NCBI GenBank assembly: GCA_947505105.1
Contig: CANNKG010000005.1
Span: 1 to 64,000 of the forward strand
Direction: 5' to 3'
DNA length: 64,000 nucleotides
Source: Methylococcaceae bacterium
Lineage (GTDB): Bacteria > Pseudomonadota > Gammaproteobacteria > Methylococcales > Methylomonadaceae
Shown here: in pieces, positions 20,130 through 32,489 of the stretch
Layout: each line of letters begins with the position of its first letter
Position numbering within the stretch: the stretch's first letter is position 1
Notes under the pieces: generated by a model
Told to the model about the DNA's origin: nothing
The model's input: only the letters and a program-made list of their open reading frames with translations
The model's database searches: none
Translations under genes and position numbers: made by a program

Positions 20130-23100
20130 CTAATGACCCGCACGGGCTGCAGCTTCAGAAGCCTGATTTGCTTGAAGCCCTTTAAGAGCCTCACGATAAT
20201 CAACCGGCATAACCTTCACAAAACGCGGCAAATATTCCTGCCAATGATCCAGAATCTGTTGCGCACGCGCACTACCTGTATAGTGTTTATGGTTTTGAAT
20301 CATTTGTTTGAGACGCACTGCATCATAACGCATCATATCGGCCAGAATTTGCGGTCGGTTCTGCATCGGCGCGCTGCTGCCGTCGTCTTGAATTGCTTCG
20401 AGTTCGACCATAGCCATATTGCAACGTTTTGCAAACGAACCGTCTTCATCCAGTACATAAGCGACGCCGCCAGACATACCGGCAGCAAAGTTACGCCCGG
20501 TTGAGCCCAATACGACGACCAAACCGCCAGTCATATATTCGCAACCATGATCGCCAACGCCTTCAACGACGGCTAAAGCACCTGAGTTACGCACCGCAAA
20601 GCGTTCACCCGCGACACCGCTGAAATAACATTCACCGCTGATTGCACCGTACAAAACAGTGTTGCCGACGATGATATTTTCAGCCGGATTGATGTTGCAG
20701 TCTTTTGGTGGATAAATCGCAATGCGACCACCGCTCATGCCTTTACCGACATAATCGTTCGCTTCACCTTCAAGTTCAATGCTAACGCCCTGCGCTAAAA
20801 ATGCCCCAAAACTTTGGCCAGCGGTCCCCTTGACGTTCAACATGATAGTATCATCAGGTAAACCGGCATGACCGTAGCGTTTAGCCACTTCACCCGACAA
20901 CATTGCACCAAAAGTACGATTGACGTTACGAATCGGGGTATTGATCACCACCGATTTAGCATTTTCCAAGGCTGGTTGCGCTTGAGCAATCAAGACATGA
21001 TCCAACGCATGTTCTAAGCCATGCTCCTGGAATTCAGTCTGATAAACCGCAGTAGTCGCATCAACTGCCGGTTTATAGAAAATACGGCTAAAGTCTAGAC
21101 CTTGAGTTTTCCAATGATTCAACGCACGATCCATATCCAGACGTTCGGAACGACCGATCATTTCATTGAAGGTTCGATAACCTAATTTAGCCATCCAACG
21201 ACGAACATCTTCAGCAATCATAAAGAAGAAATTCACGACATGCTCAGGTTGACCTGTAAAGCGTTTACGTAATTCGGGATCTTGGGTCGCTACCCCAACC
21301 GGACAGGTATTCAAATGACATTTACGCATCATCAAACAACCGGTCACAATTAACGGCGCGGTCGCGAAACCGAATTCATCAGCGCCTAATAATGCGCCAA
21401 TGATGACATCACGTCCGGTACGGAGTCCGCCATCGACCTGGACGGCGATACGGCCACGTAACTTATTCAACACCAAGGTTTGATGGGTTTCGGCTAAACC
21501 AATTTCCCACGGTAAACCGGCATGTTTGATCGAAGTCATCGGACTTGCGCCAGTGCCGCCGTCGTAGCCGGCAATCGTCACATGATCGGCATGGGCTTTG
21601 GACACACCAGCAGCAACCGTTCCAACCCCCACTTCGGAAACCAACTTAACGCTGATCCGTGCTTGCGGGTTGACGTTTTTTAGGTCGTGGATCAATTGTG
21701 CCAAGTCTTCGATCGAGTAAATATCATGGTGCGGTGGTGGTGAAATCAAACCTACCCCAGGGGTTGAATGACGCACTTGTGCAATCACCGCATCGACTTT
21801 ATGTCCAGGTAACTGACCGCCTTCGCCCGGTTTTGCGCCTTGGCTGATTTTGATTTGGATGTCATCGGCATTGACCAAATATTCAGTGGTCACGCCAAAA
21901 CGACCGGAAGCGACTTGTTTAATCGCCGAACGCATTGAATCACCGTTTTCGAGACGTTTGAAACGTTCCGGTAACTCTCCACCTTCACCGGTATTCGACT
22001 TACCACCGATCCGGTTCATCGCAATCGCCAAAGTCGTATGGGCTTCGTAAGAAATCGAGCCGAATGACATTGCGCCGGTCGCAAAACGTTTGACGATACT
22101 TGCCGCTGATTCAACCTCTTCTAATGGTACTGGGGCTGCATCTTCTTTAAACTTCATCAAACCGCGCAGAGTCAGCAGATTTTCATTCTGCTCATCAATC
22201 TGTCGGCAATAATCTTCATAGAGCGATTGGCTATTGGTTCGGGTGGCATGCTGCAAGGTGCTGATCGTCGTTGGCGTCCAGGTGTGCGCTTCACCGCGAA
22301 CTCGATAGGCGTATTCGCCGCCGATATCGAGTGCGTCACGATATAACGGCGCATTACCGAAAGCAATACGATGACGACGCACGGTTTCTTCACTAACTTC
22401 GGCAAGACCTACGCCTTCAGTCGTGCTGGTAGTACCGGTAAAATATTTGTCAAGGAAGGTTTCGGCCAATCCGATCGCGTTAAATATCTGCGCCCCACAG
22501 TAGGATTGATAGGTTGAAATACCCATCTTGGACATCACTTTCAACAAGCCTTTTGAAACGGCTTTAATGTAGTGTTTATGCGCTTCGTATTCAGTCAGGC
22601 CCGGAATTTCAGCACACAATGAAGACAAAGTATCAAAAGCCAAATAAGGATTGACCGCTTCTGCACCATAAGCCGCGAGCAGAGCAAAATGATGAATCTC
22701 ACGCGCTTCACCGGTTTCGATCACTAAGCCCGCTTTAGTGCGCAAGCCTGCGCGGGTTAAGAAATGATGCACGGCCGACGTCGCCAGTAATGCAGGAATG
22801 GCGACGTGAGTACTATCCATTTCACGGTCAGACAATGCCAGAATATTATTACCTTCAAGCACAGCGTGTTTTGCTGCGGCACAAAGCTTATCGAGCGCGG
22901 CTTCCATACCACTTGCACCAAGATCGGAGGTATAACACAAACTCAACGTTTTAGTTTTAAACACACCACCAGTCCGAGCTTCTATTCGACGAATTTTTTC
23001 GAGATCCTGATTGGTCAAAATCGGTTGCTCAACTTCAAGACGCATGTGCGTGCCGCCTTCGTCGAGCCCTAATAAGTTCGGACGCGGACCAATCAAAGAT

Positions 23101-24737
23101 ACCAAAGACATCACCAATTCTTCACGAATCGGGTCGATTGCGGGGTTGGTCACCTGCGCAAAACCTTGCTTAAAGTAATCGTAGAGAAGTCTTGAGCGTT
23201 GCGATAACACGGCTAATGCCGCATCAATACCCATGGAACTGATCGGTTCCATGCCGGTTTTAATAATCGGCTTCAAAATGAATTCGATGTCTTCACGCGT
23301 ATAACCAAACGCTTGCTGTCTATCCAGAAGCGTATTCGCATCCGGTGGCATTGCTGCAATTTCAGACGGCAGTTTTGCCAGAATAATTTGGGTTTTTCCC
23401 AGCCATTCCGCATACGGATATTTAGCCGACAATTCTGATTTTAATTCAGCATCATCAATGATTCGACCTTGAATGGTATCGATCAACAACATTTTACCGG
23501 GTTGTAGACGCCATTTTTTAATGATCTTGTGTTGCGGGACTTCGATCACGCCCATTTCGGAAGCCATAATCACGAAATCATCGTCAGTGACCAAATATCG
23601 TGCGGGACGTAAACCATTACGGTCAAGCGTTGCACCAATTTGGCGACCGTCAGTGAAGGCGACCGCTGCCGGACCATCCCACGGTTCCATCAACGCGGCA
23701 TTATATTCGTAGAATGCGCGCAATTTTTCATTCATCGTGACATTGCCGGCCCAGGCTTCGGGAATCAACAACATCATCGCATGAACCAATGAATAGCCAC
23801 CAGCCACCAACAACTCAAGCGCATTGTCGAAACAAGCAGAGTCAGATTGGCCTTCGGCAATTAACGGCCAAATTTTATTGATATCATCGCCTAACACTTT
23901 CGAAGCGATGGAATGGCGACGTGCCGCCATGCCATTCACGTTACCACGCAAGGTATTGATTTCGCCGTTATGCGCAATCATGCGGAACGGATGCGCCAAA
24001 TCCCACGTTGGGAAGGTATTGGTCGAGAAACGTTGATGCACCAATGCCAAGGCGCTATCAACTCGCTCATCGCTTAAGTCAGGATAAAACGCACCGACCT
24101 GATCAGCCAGCAACATGCCTTTGTAGACTATGGTGCGAGACGATAATGATGGAATATAGAAAAATGAATTCTGATTATCGAGGCTTAATTCGCGTACTTT
24201 ATTTTCGACGAGTTTACGAATCACAAATAATTTGCGCTCAAAACCATCCTGACTTGCGCAACAGTCACCGCGGGCGATAAAAATCTGCCGAACGAATGGT
24301 TCAACTAATTTTACCGATTCGCCCAGTGTGCGATTATCAACCGGCACATCACGCCAGCCCAATAATTGCGCTTTTTCTTCGGCGATAATTTTTTCAAACT
24401 CAGCTTCACAGGTTGCTCGGTGGGCAGGATCGCGCGGTAAAAACACCATACCGGCCGCATAGTCGCCACTGGCAGGTAAGGTAATGCCCAATTTGGCCGT
24501 TTCGGCACGTAAGAAGGTATCCGGCATCTGCAATAAAATACCCGCGCCATCGCCCGCAAATGGATCAGCGCCAACCGCGCCGCGATGGGTCAAGTTCGTT
24601 AATAACTCCAGCCCCTGACGAACAATTGCATGGCTCTTTTGGCCCTTTATATGAACAATAAAACCCACGCCACACGCATCATGTTCGTTACGTGGATCAT
24701 ATAAACCCTGTCTGGTAGGTAGCTTTGTTTGACTCAT
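20130..24737 (-). CDS. gltB: Glutamate synthase large subunit
   Basis: GltB makes two glutamates from glutamine and 2-oxoglutarate and with glutamine synthetase forms the main ammonia-assimilation route. I start at 24737 (MSQTKLPT), preceded by agaggtgaca; an in-frame ATG at 24821 would add 28 atypical residues. The 1535-residue protein has a short propeptide, after which Cys22 (in DACGVGF) becomes the N-terminal nucleophile of the glutaminase domain. The central and FMN domains follow ([21 protein letters not shown]), with the 3Fe-4S cysteines in [15 protein letters not shown], and a C-terminal GXGXG helix domain ([20 protein letters not shown]). Length is normal. Confidence 0.97.
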   Translation of the reverse strand: MSQTKLPTRQGLYDPRNEHDACGVGFIVHIKGQKSHAIVRQGLELLTNLTHRGAVGADPFAGDGAGILLQMPDTFLRAETAKLGITLPASGDYAAGMVFLPRDPAHRATCEAEFEKIIAEEKAQLLGWRDVPVDNRTLGESVKLVEPFVRQIFIARGDCCASQDGFERKLFVIRKLVENKVRELSLDNQNSFFYIPSLSSRTIVYKGMLLADQVGAFYPDLSDERVDSALALVHQRFSTNTFPTWDLAHPFRMIAHNGEINTLRGNVNGMAARRHSIASKVLGDDINKIWPLIAEGQSDSACFDNALELLVAGGYSLVHAMMLLIPEAWAGNVTMNEKLRAFYEYNAALMEPWDGPAAVAFTDGRQIGATLDRNGLRPARYLVTDDDFVIMASEMGVIEVPQHKIIKKWRLQPGKMLLIDTIQGRIIDDAELKSELSAKYPYAEWLGKTQIILAKLPSEIAAMPPDANTLLDRQQAFGYTREDIEFILKPIIKTGMEPISSMGIDAALAVLSQRSRLLYDYFKQGFAQVTNPAIDPIREELVMSLVSLIGPRPNLLGLDEGGTHMRLEVEQPILTNQDLEKIRRIEARTGGVFKTKTLSLCYTSDLGASGMEAALDKLCAAAKHAVLEGNNILALSDREMDSTHVAIPALLATSAVHHFLTRAGLRTKAGLVIETGEAREIHHFALLAAYGAEAVNPYLAFDTLSSLCAEIPGLTEYEAHKHYIKAVSKGLLKVMSKMGISTYQSYCGAQIFNAIGLAETFLDKYFTGTTSTTEGVGLAEVSEETVRRHRIAFGNAPLYRDALDIGGEYAYRVRGEAHTWTPTTISTLQHATRTNSQSLYEDYCRQIDEQNENLLTLRGLMKFKEDAAPVPLEEVESAASIVKRFATGAMSFGSISYEAHTTLAIAMNRIGGKSNTGEGGELPERFKRLENGDSMRSAIKQVASGRFGVTTEYLVNADDIQIKISQGAKPGEGGQLPGHKVDAVIAQVRHSTPGVGLISPPPHHDIYSIEDLAQLIHDLKNVNPQARISVKLVSEVGVGTVAAGVSKAHADHVTIAGYDGGTGASPMTSIKHAGLPWEIGLAETHQTLVLNKLRGRIAVQVDGGLRTGRDVIIGALLGADEFGFATAPLIVTGCLMMRKCHLNTCPVGVATQDPELRKRFTGQPEHVVNFFFMIAEDVRRWMAKLGYRTFNEMIGRSERLDMDRALNHWKTQGLDFSRIFYKPAVDATTAVYQTEFQEHGLEHALDHVLIAQAQPALENAKSVVINTPIRNVNRTFGAMLSGEVAKRYGHAGLPDDTIMLNVKGTAGQSFGAFLAQGVSIELEGEANDYVGKGMSGGRIAIYPPKDCNINPAENIIVGNTVLYGAISGECYFSGVAGERFAVRNSGALAVVEGVGDHGCEYMTGGLVVVLGSTGRNFAAGMSGGVAYVLDEDGSFAKRCNMAMVELEAIQDDGSSAPMQNRPQILADMMRYDAVRLKQMIQNHKHYTGSARAQQILDHWQEYLPRFVKVMPVDYREALKGLQANQASEAAARAGH

Positions 24738-24892
24738 TGTCACCTCTAAAAATATATGAATGTAAGGGTTGCGCCCTTCCTTGTAACCCTTGGCCTGCTC
24801 CCAAGTCGAAAAGCTCAACAAGCGCAGAGTGGCAAAACCGTATAATTATACAGATGCGCTGGCGTTGTGTCACGCAGTGTTTGCGCCAACGA

Positions 24893-25717
24893 TCAATCAA
24901 CAGTCCAATGCACTAATCCGGAATATGAAGTGCCGAGCACGATAAGTCCAAAAACAATCCTATACCAAGCAAACACGACAAAGTCATTGTGACTGATATA
25001 GCGTAACAATCCTTTGGTCGCCAATAAGGCACTAACAAAGGCCGCCACTAGACCAACACCAAAATAGGGCGCGTCAGCAGCGATATCCAACAATTCACGG
25101 TGTTTGTACAAGTCATAGGCGCTTGCCACCATCAGGGTCGGAATTGCTAAAAAAAATGAAAATTCCGTGGCGGCTTTGCGCGATAAACCAAAAAACAAAC
25201 CACCAATAATGGTTGCACCGGAACGGGAGGTTCCCGGAATTAAGGCAAACATTTGCGCTAGACCCAGTTTGAAAGCATCTTTCAGGCCGATATCGTCAAT
25301 ATCCTGAATATTCACCGTGTGTTCACGTTTTTCCGCCCAGATAATCACAAAAGCCCCAACGATAAAAGCCAGGGCGACCGGTACCGGTTTAAATAACAAC
25401 GCCTTGATATGCTTGCCGAACAAGAAGCCGATCGTCGCCAACGGCAAAAATGCCACACCAAGATTCAACACAAATTTCTGAGCTTGCCATTCGTTCAATC
25501 CCAAGAATACCTGAAAAATCTTCTGCCGATACTCCCAACAGATGGCGAGAATTGCACCAACCTGGATCACAACTTCAAAAATCTTGCCTTTTTCGTCATT
25601 AAAATTAAGTAAGTCACCCATCAAGATTAAATGCCCGGTGCTTGAGACCGGCAAAAACTCGGTGAGTCCTTCAACGACACCTAAAATAAAAGCCTTGCAT
25701 AACAATATCAGATCCAT
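24893..25717 (-). CDS. uppP: Undecaprenyl-diphosphatase
   Basis: UppP (BacA) dephosphorylates undecaprenyl pyrophosphate to recycle the lipid carrier for peptidoglycan and other surface polymers. The ATG at 25717 ([10 protein letters not shown]) gives 274 residues, matching the family, while the longer frame from 25750 adds a charged tail before the first helix. Both catalytic motifs are present: [15 protein letters not shown] near the N-terminus and [15 protein letters not shown] in the middle. Multiple membrane helices cover most of the protein. It lies between gltB (155-base gap holding the gltB promoter) and the GNAT-C39 gene on the same strand. Confidence 0.95.
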   Translation of the reverse strand: MDLILLCKAFILGVVEGLTEFLPVSSTGHLILMGDLLNFNDEKGKIFEVVIQVGAILAICWEYRQKIFQVFLGLNEWQAQKFVLNLGVAFLPLATIGFLFGKHIKALLFKPVPVALAFIVGAFVIIWAEKREHTVNIQDIDDIGLKDAFKLGLAQMFALIPGTSRSGATIIGGLFFGLSRKAATEFSFFLAIPTLMVASAYDLYKHRELLDIAADAPYFGVGLVAAFVSALLATKGLLRYISHNDFVVFAWYRIVFGLIVLGTSYSGLVHWTVD

Positions 25718-25802
25718 GTCGCCATCAGTTTTGAAGTAAAAATAGCGCAAATCATAAAGTAAGCCCGTTCAAAAATCAGCAAATATCACACCAATTTTAA
25801 AA

Positions 25803-26906
25803 TTAACTTCGGATAATAATGGCGGTACGCAGCCGAGTCTTGCCAAAACAGGTCATACGGTCAAAATCTTCACGCGCAATTGGAATATATTGACAATCCA
25901 AAGCACTTTGTCGTTCATCTTCAGGATCAGGATCATGGATATACAAACAGTCCTTATCAAAACCACTGACGACTACCCAATGTGGTGCTTTTTTACGATC
26001 CATCCGATACGTGCTGATCAAAATCAGCGCTAAAGCGCCTTCCTGTAACACCGAACACAACGTTTCCTGATTGATGTTGGCATAATGGATGGTCAACTGC
26101 TGAGTTTCGGCGTGCTTTTTGAAACAACTATCGACCAATTCAACGATCTGCTTTTTTTCATCTCCGCGCACCCCATCGACAAACAAGGCTCCCGTCTGAT
26201 TAATCCAGACCTCTGCCTGATAGCCGCGTTGCTTGGCGGCCAGCGCCAAACCGACCGGATGACACCCACCATGTCCTGAGGTCATAAAAATGGTCGTAGC
26301 TTCACGCCAGATCATTAACTCCTGCTCCTGAGTCGCTTCAAAACCTTTATCGAGAGAACTCATGACCATTAGCAGCGCTGCCGGCCCGCAAGTAAAATGA
26401 GTCGTTTGCCGAAACCACGGGACATGAGGATGTTCAAGAACGGGTTGATAACGACGAATACATTTTTGATAACGCAATGCATCGCTATGATTTTCATAAT
26501 AATCGAGATAACGACCGAATTTTTGAAAACCGAGTGATTCGTAGAGCCGAATCGCAGCAACATTATCGACACTGACCTCAAGACGCAAATATAACCGTCC
26601 CGCCTCACGCGAGGCCCGCTCACCCGCCAGCATTAATTTTCGCGCAACACCTTGCCCACGCATGTCTGTCGACACCGCCAATGAATAGACCCGCGCCAGT
26701 CGGGTACCCGGATGGTAAATGATCAATACATAGGCGACCACTACACCCGATAACTCGGCTACCAGTAGCGCACGATGCTCCGCGCCGATCCAGTGGCGAA
26801 AACTACGCCGACTCAAGCGATCCGTGACAAAACTTTCCTTCTCTAAAGCATACAGCGCATCCAAATCATTGAGTGTGGCGATGCGGATATTAATCGGTGC
26901 ATCCAT
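25803..26906 (-). CDS. GNAT acetyltransferase fused to a C39-like cysteine peptidase
   Basis: The protein has 367 residues from the ATG at 26906, two bases after the upstream gene's stop; a longer frame would overlap that gene by nearly 90 bases. Residues 1 to about 145 form a RimI-like GNAT domain with the acetyl-CoA loop (VSTDMRGQGVARKLM) and the tail NVAAIRLYESLGF. Residues from about 160 form a C39/papain-like domain: Cys173 in HFTCGPAALL, His in APHWVVVSGF, Asp in LYIHDPDPED. All three catalytic positions appear present. There is no signal peptide, so it should act in the cytoplasm. I recall this fusion beside RimK-like ATP-grasp ligases in peptide or amide metabolism; no such ligase is in the window. 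Substrate unknown. Confidence 0.85.
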   Translation of the reverse strand: MDAPINIRIATLNDLDALYALEKESFVTDRLSRRSFRHWIGAEHRALLVAELSGVVVAYVLIIYHPGTRLARVYSLAVSTDMRGQGVARKLMLAGERASREAGRLYLRLEVSVDNVAAIRLYESLGFQKFGRYLDYYENHSDALRYQKCIRRYQPVLEHPHVPWFRQTTHFTCGPAALLMVMSSLDKGFEATQEQELMIWREATTIFMTSGHGGCHPVGLALAAKQRGYQAEVWINQTGALFVDGVRGDEKKQIVELVDSCFKKHAETQQLTIHYANINQETLCSVLQEGALALILISTYRMDRKKAPHWVVVSGFDKDCLYIHDPDPEDERQSALDCQYIPIAREDFDRMTCFGKTRLRTAIIIRS

Positions 26907-26908
26907 TA

Positions 26909-28006
26909 TCAATTGGCAACCCCGAAAAGCCCCTGAGCAATTACCTGACGCGCACGAAATAATACCATTTCCTGCCAAGCCCGCTCTTGTGGGCAAAAAT
27001 GCCGATGCATAATCTGACCATGTTCAGCATGAGCGGCTAAAGGGTCATGCAAGGCCCAAACGCGCTGATCCTCAAGCAATACCTCAAACAACGCATCGGT
27101 GCTGAACGTCCCAAATTCAAGCGTGACATAACAACTTTGCGCATTCATAAGCTGATGCCATGCATAATCCAATAAGCCAGTTTTAGGTACGGACGTTGAA
27201 GTTCCTAGCAACGGCAAAGCTACCGAATCGCCATACCAACGCTGCGCCATTTTAGTCCCGGCAGAATCCGGGGCATGATCACAGATAATTTCGCCATAGC
27301 CATATTGACCTAAACCCGTATGGATATCGATGACCGCGAGCGTTTTATCCGCCAGCGCAAATTTCTCGATGATATGTTCAATAACATCTCTGCCATGCGC
27401 AGGTTTGGTACCACCATAAAACGGTCCCGAAGCATCATGATACTGCCCCGCGCTAATAGCAAGCTCCAAAGCAGTGCGCCCATGCTTGCTCTGCCATTCC
27501 GCGAGGAATTGCTTGCGTTTTTGAATATCCTGAATAAACAACCAAGGTCGTAATTCATCATAATGCGCATTTGGCGGAAGTGTTTGACTGAAATCAACAA
27601 AATTCCGATTCAGATCAACCCCATCCTCATCACAACGACGCAACCACGCGTAGCCCCATGGATTAAGCGCATGAATCAGAATCACCGCGACATCGTCAGG
27701 CAGTTCAAATTCCCCGTTGGCTAACAACCGCATAAAATCAAGCTGCACAGCACTTCCCGCAAATCCCTCGATCCCATGAGTTCCTCCAATCAACACCAAC
27801 AACCGCCGCGCCGAAGACGGACCAATCCAGACCACATCGGTCACCAGCAAATCACCATCGGGTCCGCCACCTCGACATGGAAAATAAGCATGTTCGGAAG
27901 GCAATTCAAGCATAGCAAGGCGTTCCAGCCATTCAGCTCGCGCAATTGCATAATGTTCGGGAAAGACACGGGTATCAATCGGTACGGCTGGAATTTGGTA
28001 GCTCAT
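26909..28006 (-). CDS. DUF2817 / M14-like zinc hydrolase
   Basis: This 365-residue protein matches the DUF2817 family, distant relatives of M14 carboxypeptidases and succinylglutamate desuccinylases. Probable metal and catalytic motifs are GGTHGIEGFAGS (His and Glu ligands), DGVDLNRNF and VIDIHTGLG (third ligand), with a late Glu in VTLEFGTF. No signal peptide is visible, so it is likely cytoplasmic. It is translationally coupled to the GNAT-C39 gene (2-base gap), which suggests that both process the same amide- or peptide-bonded compound. The actual substrate is unknown. Confidence 0.8.
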   Translation of the reverse strand: MSYQIPAVPIDTRVFPEHYAIARAEWLERLAMLELPSEHAYFPCRGGGPDGDLLVTDVVWIGPSSARRLLVLIGGTHGIEGFAGSAVQLDFMRLLANGEFELPDDVAVILIHALNPWGYAWLRRCDEDGVDLNRNFVDFSQTLPPNAHYDELRPWLFIQDIQKRKQFLAEWQSKHGRTALELAISAGQYHDASGPFYGGTKPAHGRDVIEHIIEKFALADKTLAVIDIHTGLGQYGYGEIICDHAPDSAGTKMAQRWYGDSVALPLLGTSTSVPKTGLLDYAWHQLMNAQSCYVTLEFGTFSTDALFEVLLEDQRVWALHDPLAAHAEHGQIMHRHFCPQERAWQEMVLFRARQVIAQGLFGVAN

Positions 28007-28524
28007 GACATCATCCTCGCTGAATTGGATTACAAGTAAACCTGAAGACTTCAGGCCCGTAGAGATATAGACAAACTAATTTCCAAATTCTACCGCATAA
28101 GCTCAAAATTGCGTAAGTTAGTAAAAATCTCTTTAGCATTGTCGACAGAGACTTTGAGCAAATAGCTTGGCATTTCATCAATCAGGATATTTTGAGCCTA
28201 CTCGAAAAAAATGTTTTAACAATACAAAGTATCAGCTGAAGTCAGTGCTGATAGTTGCTTTTCTTTCAATCATATTTTTTTACGATATTTTTATAATCAA
28301 TCCGGTAAAGTAAAAACCACTACCCAACCCCCTTCCTTTGATGCTCTGCCGGTAAAGACTTGGATGAGGGGTAATAGGAACCTGAATAGTTTCAAGTAAA
28401 ACGCTCAGAATTGAACTGACTCATAATTTTTAGGCGATGACTAACCTATATAAATTAGTTTTATAGGTAAATGATTGAAAATATTGGGTATTTTTTGACT
28501 TGACGAATCCAAACGGGAGAAACA
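28007..28524. other. Divergent intergenic region upstream of kdp
   Basis: About 518 bases with no supportable gene. It contains the promoters of the DUF2817 gene (leftward) and kdp (rightward). Two small palindromes stand out: cctgaagacttcagg at 28041-28055, 35 bases before the DUF2817 start, and acctata/tataggt at 28444-28468, about 55-80 bases before kdpF. Either could be an operator. Confidence 0.5.
28444..28468 (+). promoter_or_regulatory. Inverted repeat upstream of kdpF (candidate regulatory site)
   Basis: The arms acctata and tataggt are spaced by 11 AT-rich bases, 57 bases before the kdpF start. The spot is plausible for KdpE or promoter control, but I did not recognise the known KdpE-box sequence. 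Confidence 0.25.
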
Positions 28525-28614
28525 ATGAATTCACTGTATTTACTGAGTGCTTGTTTTGCGTTGGTGGTGTTTATCTATTTGATTATTGCCTTATTTTATC
28601 CGGAGCGATTCTGA
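28525..28614 (+). CDS. kdpF: KdpF small membrane subunit
   Basis: This 29-residue peptide is a single hydrophobic helix ([18 protein letters not shown]), typical of KdpF, which stabilises the KdpABC potassium ATPase in the membrane. Its ATG at 28525 follows gggagaaaca. Its TGA overlaps the kdpA ATG by one base, showing translational coupling. It is too short for many gene finders. Confidence 0.88.
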   Translation: MNSLYLLSACFALVVFIYLIIALFYPERF

Positions 28615-30401
28615 TGAACGAACAAGGTTTTCTGCAAATTATGCTTTATTTATTGGTCCTTTTGGCATGCGTCAAACCTTTAGGTTGGTATATGGGAAAG
28701 GTCTATCAAAATGACTCGAATCTGCTTAATCGCCGGTTCTGCGGCTTCGAAAGCTTATTGTATCGAATCAGTGGCATCAACCCGGCATATGAAATGCGCT
28801 GGACCGAATATGCGGCAGCATTATTGACCTTCAATTTGTTGGGCATGCTTGCGCTATATTTCCTGCAACACTGGCAGGCGATATTGCCGCTCAATCCGAT
28901 GCATTTGCCAGCGGTAAATCCTGATTTAGCATTGAATACTGCAATCAGTTTCGTGACCAATACCAACTGGCAAGCCTATAGCGGTGAAGCAAATATGAGT
29001 TATTTGACTCAAATGCTGGGACTTACCGTACAAAACTTTCTCTCGGCCGCCAGCGGCATGGCCGTGTTAGTGGCGTTGATTCGCGGCTTTAGTCGACGCA
29101 ATTCGTCAACCATCGGCAATTTCTGGCTGGATATGACCCGCAGCACACTCTATATTTTGCTGCCCTTCGCCTTGTTGCTGGCGATCCTATTGATCGGACA
29201 AGGCGTTGTCCAAACCTTTGAGCCTTATCAGAGCGTAACACTCCAAGAAAGTCACCAACCGCATAGCTCTCCAGCAGAATTAGCCGAAATTTCGCAAGCT
29301 ATCAACTACCAGAGCATCGCACTTGGTCCCGTCGCCTCGCAAATCGCGATCAAACAATTAGGCACCAATGGCGGCGGATTTTTTAACGTGAATTCCGCCC
29401 ATCCCTTCGAAAATCCGACGCCTTTATCGAACCTTCTCGAAATGCTGGCAATTTTACTGATCCCGGCAGCCCTGTGTTACACGTTTGGGATGCTGATCGG
29501 AGACACGCGTCAAGGATGGGCACTTTTTACAGCGATGGCGCTGCTGCTGATTCCGATGATCTTCATTTCGGTATGGGCGGAACAAAACGGTAACCCGCTA
29601 TTCAATGCCTTCCACATTGACCAACAGTTTTCGAACTTACAGTCCGGCGGCAGCATGGAAGGTAAGGAAACTCGCTTCGGCATCGTCAATTCAGCCCTAT
29701 GGGCGGTTCTGACCACTGCCGCCTCCAATGGTTCGGTCAATGCGATGCTCGACTCGTTTACCCCGATCGGCGGCATGATTCCAATGAGCCTGATGCAATT
29801 GGGCGAAGTCATTTTCGGTGGCGTTGGATCGGGGTTATACGGCATGATCGTCTTTGCGATTGTTGCAGTATTTATTGCCGGCCTGATGATTGGTCGCACA
29901 CCTGAATATCTGGGCAAAAAAATCGAAGCATTCGAAATGAAAATGGCGGCCTTGGTAATCTTGATTCCACCACTACTGGTACTTGGCGGTACTGCGCTAA
30001 CCATTATGCTCGATTCCGGCAGAGCTGCAATATTAAATCCGAATGCTCACGGCTTTAGTGAAGTCCTCTATGCTTTTTCGTCAGCAGGCAATAACAATGG
30101 CAGCGCCTTCGCGGGACTTTCAGCCAATAGCCTACTCTACAACCTCCTTTTAGGCGGCATTATGTTATTGTCACGTTTTGGTTTGATGATTCCAGTGCTG
30201 GCGATCGCTGGTGCTTTAGCCGCTAAAAAGAGTATCCCGGTCGGGCCCGGTACTTTATCAACACATACGCCGTTATTTGTCCTCTTGTTGATGCTGACGG
30301 TCTTGATGGTTGGGGCGTTAACCTTTGTGCCCGCATTGGCTTTGGGTCCTATCATCGAACATCTCCAAATGTCCGGTTATACGTCGTTAAATGGCAGGTG
30401 A
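28614..30401 (+). CDS. kdpA: Potassium-transporting ATPase, potassium-binding subunit A
   Basis: KdpA is the channel-like subunit that selects and carries K+ in the Kdp high-affinity uptake pump. I start at 28614, where ATGA overlaps the kdpF stop, giving 595 residues; the longer open frame upstream is just another frame of kdpF. Four selectivity-filter repeats are visible: [33 protein letters not shown] and [13 protein letters not shown]. About ten membrane helices cover the chain. The next gene, kdpB, starts 4 bases after the stop. Confidence 0.96.
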   Translation: MNEQGFLQIMLYLLVLLACVKPLGWYMGKVYQNDSNLLNRRFCGFESLLYRISGINPAYEMRWTEYAAALLTFNLLGMLALYFLQHWQAILPLNPMHLPAVNPDLALNTAISFVTNTNWQAYSGEANMSYLTQMLGLTVQNFLSAASGMAVLVALIRGFSRRNSSTIGNFWLDMTRSTLYILLPFALLLAILLIGQGVVQTFEPYQSVTLQESHQPHSSPAELAEISQAINYQSIALGPVASQIAIKQLGTNGGGFFNVNSAHPFENPTPLSNLLEMLAILLIPAALCYTFGMLIGDTRQGWALFTAMALLLIPMIFISVWAEQNGNPLFNAFHIDQQFSNLQSGGSMEGKETRFGIVNSALWAVLTTAASNGSVNAMLDSFTPIGGMIPMSLMQLGEVIFGGVGSGLYGMIVFAIVAVFIAGLMIGRTPEYLGKKIEAFEMKMAALVILIPPLLVLGGTALTIMLDSGRAAILNPNAHGFSEVLYAFSSAGNNNGSAFAGLSANSLLYNLLLGGIMLLSRFGLMIPVLAIAGALAAKKSIPVGPGTLSTHTPLFVLLLMLTVLMVGALTFVPALALGPIIEHLQMSGYTSLNGR

Positions 30402-30405
30402 AATA

Positions 30406-32478
30406 ATGGTTATCAAACCAAAAACCGCTTCATTAATCGATCCGCAAATCTTGCGTCAGGCTATTATCTCGGCCTTTGGTAAGTTGTCACTCCAACAACA
30501 AGCGAAAAATCCGGTCATGTTCGTGGTTTACCTCGGCAGCCTCTTAACGACAATTTTGTGGGTAAACGCACTCCTGGGTGAAAGTGAAGAATCTGCCGGA
30601 TTTACCTTCGCCATTACCAGCTGGCTTTGGTTTACAGTTTTGTTCGCCAATTTTGCCGAAGCAATGGCCGAAGGGCGTGGCAAAGCCCAAGCGGAATTCT
30701 TGCGCAGCGCCAAACGTGATATTGCTGCCAAGCGACTCGAAGAGCCGCGTTATGGCGGAAATTATGCGCAGGTCCCGGCAACAATTTTACGCAAAGGGGA
30801 TGTCGTCTTGATTGAAGCGGGCGATTTTGTCCCAGGTGACGGCGAGGTCATTGAAGGCGTCGCCTCGGTCGATGAAAGCGCCATCACCGGTGAAAGTGCG
30901 CCGGTGATTCGAGAATCAGGCGGTGATTTCAGTTCTGTCACCGGCGGGACGCGGGTCTTATCCGATTGGTTGATCGTCAAAATTTCGGTCAATCCCGGCG
31001 AAACCTTTCTTGATCGGATGATTTCGATGGTCGAAAATTCAAAACGGCAAAAAACTCCGAATGAAATCGCCTTGACTATTTTATTAGTCGCATTGACCCT
31101 GGTATTTTTAATGGCGACCGTCACGCTACTGCCGTTTTCTCTCTATAGTGTCGAAAGCGCTGGAAGCGGAAAACCGATCGGTCTTACCGTACTCATTGCC
31201 TTGCTGGTCTGTTTGATTCCGACCACGATCGGCGGTTTATTATCGTCGATTGGCGTAGCCGGTATTGGCCGCATGATGCAAAAGAACGTCCTGGTCACTT
31301 CAGGACGCGCCGTTGAAGCTGCAGGCGATGTCGACGTGCTGTTGCTTGATAAAACCGGTACGATCACCCTGGGCAATCGTCAAGCATCGGCCTTTATTCC
31401 GGTACCCGGCGTGGCGGAAAAGGATCTCGCCAATGCGGCTCAATTAGCGTCATTGGCCGACGAAACTCCGGAAGGTCGAAGTATTGTGATTTTAGCTAAA
31501 CAAAAATACGGCTTACGCAAACGCGATCTAAATTCTTTAGGCGCGACTTTCGTACATTTCAGCGCCCAGACCCGGATGAGCGGCGTCAATCTGGAAGGTC
31601 GGCAAATTCGCAAAGGCGCCGTTGATGCGATTCGTCATTTTGTCACTGAACAAGGCGGAAAATTTCCGGAAGATATTCAAAATCTGGTCAATGAAGTCGC
31701 ACGCCGGGGAAGTACCCCGCTGGTCGTCGCCGAGGGTGCACGAGCGCTGGGTGTACTCGAACTCAAAGACATCGTCAAGGGCGGCATTAAAGAACGCTTT
31801 ATCGAATTGCGCCAAATGGGTATCAAAACCATTATGATCACCGGCGATAATCGGCTAACCGCCGCCGCGATTGCCGCAGAAGCCGGAGTAGATGATTTTT
31901 TGGCCGAAGCGACACCGGAAGCCAAACTCAAATTAATCCGTCAGCATCAAGCCGAAGGACGGCTGGTGGCGATGACCGGCGACGGCACTAATGACGCACC
32001 GGCACTCGCCCAGGCCGATGTCGCGGTAGCGATGAACAGCGGCACCCAGGCGGCCAAAGAAGCCGGTAACATGGTCGATTTGGACTCCAATCCGACTAAG
32101 TTGATTGAAATTGTTGAAACCGGTAAACAAATGCTGATAACCCGAGGCGCATTGACGACCTTCAGCATTGCCAACGATGTCGCCAAATATTTCGCAATCA
32201 TCCCGGCCGCCTTCGCTGCCACTTATCCGGCATTGAATGTCCTCAACATTATGCACTTGGCAACGCCAGCAAGCGCCATTTTATCGGCCGTAATTTTCAA
32301 TGCGCTGATTATTATCGCTCTGATTCCATTAGCCTTAAAAGGTGTTCGCTATCAAGCGGTTGGCGCGGAAATACTGTTACAAAACAATTTGCTGATTTAT
32401 GGCTTAGGTGGTTTGATTGTGCCGTTTATCGGCATTAAGGCCATAGATCTGTTATTAGTGGCTGCCAACTTTGTTTAG
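30406..32478 (+). CDS. kdpB: Potassium-transporting ATPase, ATP-binding subunit B
   Basis: KdpB is the P-type ATPase subunit that hydrolyses ATP to drive K+ uptake. The ATG at 30406 follows aggtgaaata and gives 690 residues, the expected size. The phosphorylation site DKTGTIT, the actuator motif [10 protein letters not shown], the nucleotide-binding segment and the hinge motif [20 protein letters not shown] are all present. Membrane helices flank these domains. An ATG at 30391 inside the kdpA end is a less likely start. Confidence 0.97.
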   Translation: MVIKPKTASLIDPQILRQAIISAFGKLSLQQQAKNPVMFVVYLGSLLTTILWVNALLGESEESAGFTFAITSWLWFTVLFANFAEAMAEGRGKAQAEFLRSAKRDIAAKRLEEPRYGGNYAQVPATILRKGDVVLIEAGDFVPGDGEVIEGVASVDESAITGESAPVIRESGGDFSSVTGGTRVLSDWLIVKISVNPGETFLDRMISMVENSKRQKTPNEIALTILLVALTLVFLMATVTLLPFSLYSVESAGSGKPIGLTVLIALLVCLIPTTIGGLLSSIGVAGIGRMMQKNVLVTSGRAVEAAGDVDVLLLDKTGTITLGNRQASAFIPVPGVAEKDLANAAQLASLADETPEGRSIVILAKQKYGLRKRDLNSLGATFVHFSAQTRMSGVNLEGRQIRKGAVDAIRHFVTEQGGKFPEDIQNLVNEVARRGSTPLVVAEGARALGVLELKDIVKGGIKERFIELRQMGIKTIMITGDNRLTAAAIAAEAGVDDFLAEATPEAKLKLIRQHQAEGRLVAMTGDGTNDAPALAQADVAVAMNSGTQAAKEAGNMVDLDSNPTKLIEIVETGKQMLITRGALTTFSIANDVAKYFAIIPAAFAATYPALNVLNIMHLATPASAILSAVIFNALIIIALIPLALKGVRYQAVGAEILLQNNLLIYGLGGLIVPFIGIKAIDLLLVAANFV

Positions 32479-32489
32479 GAGAATCTCCG

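Noticed and set aside
28500-28613. N-terminal extension of kdpA
   Set aside because: These codons are another frame of kdpF; the ATGA overlap and family alignment support the 28614 start.
29510-30004. 164-codon antisense frame over kdpA
   Set aside because: It is a shadow of conserved kdpA coding sequence.
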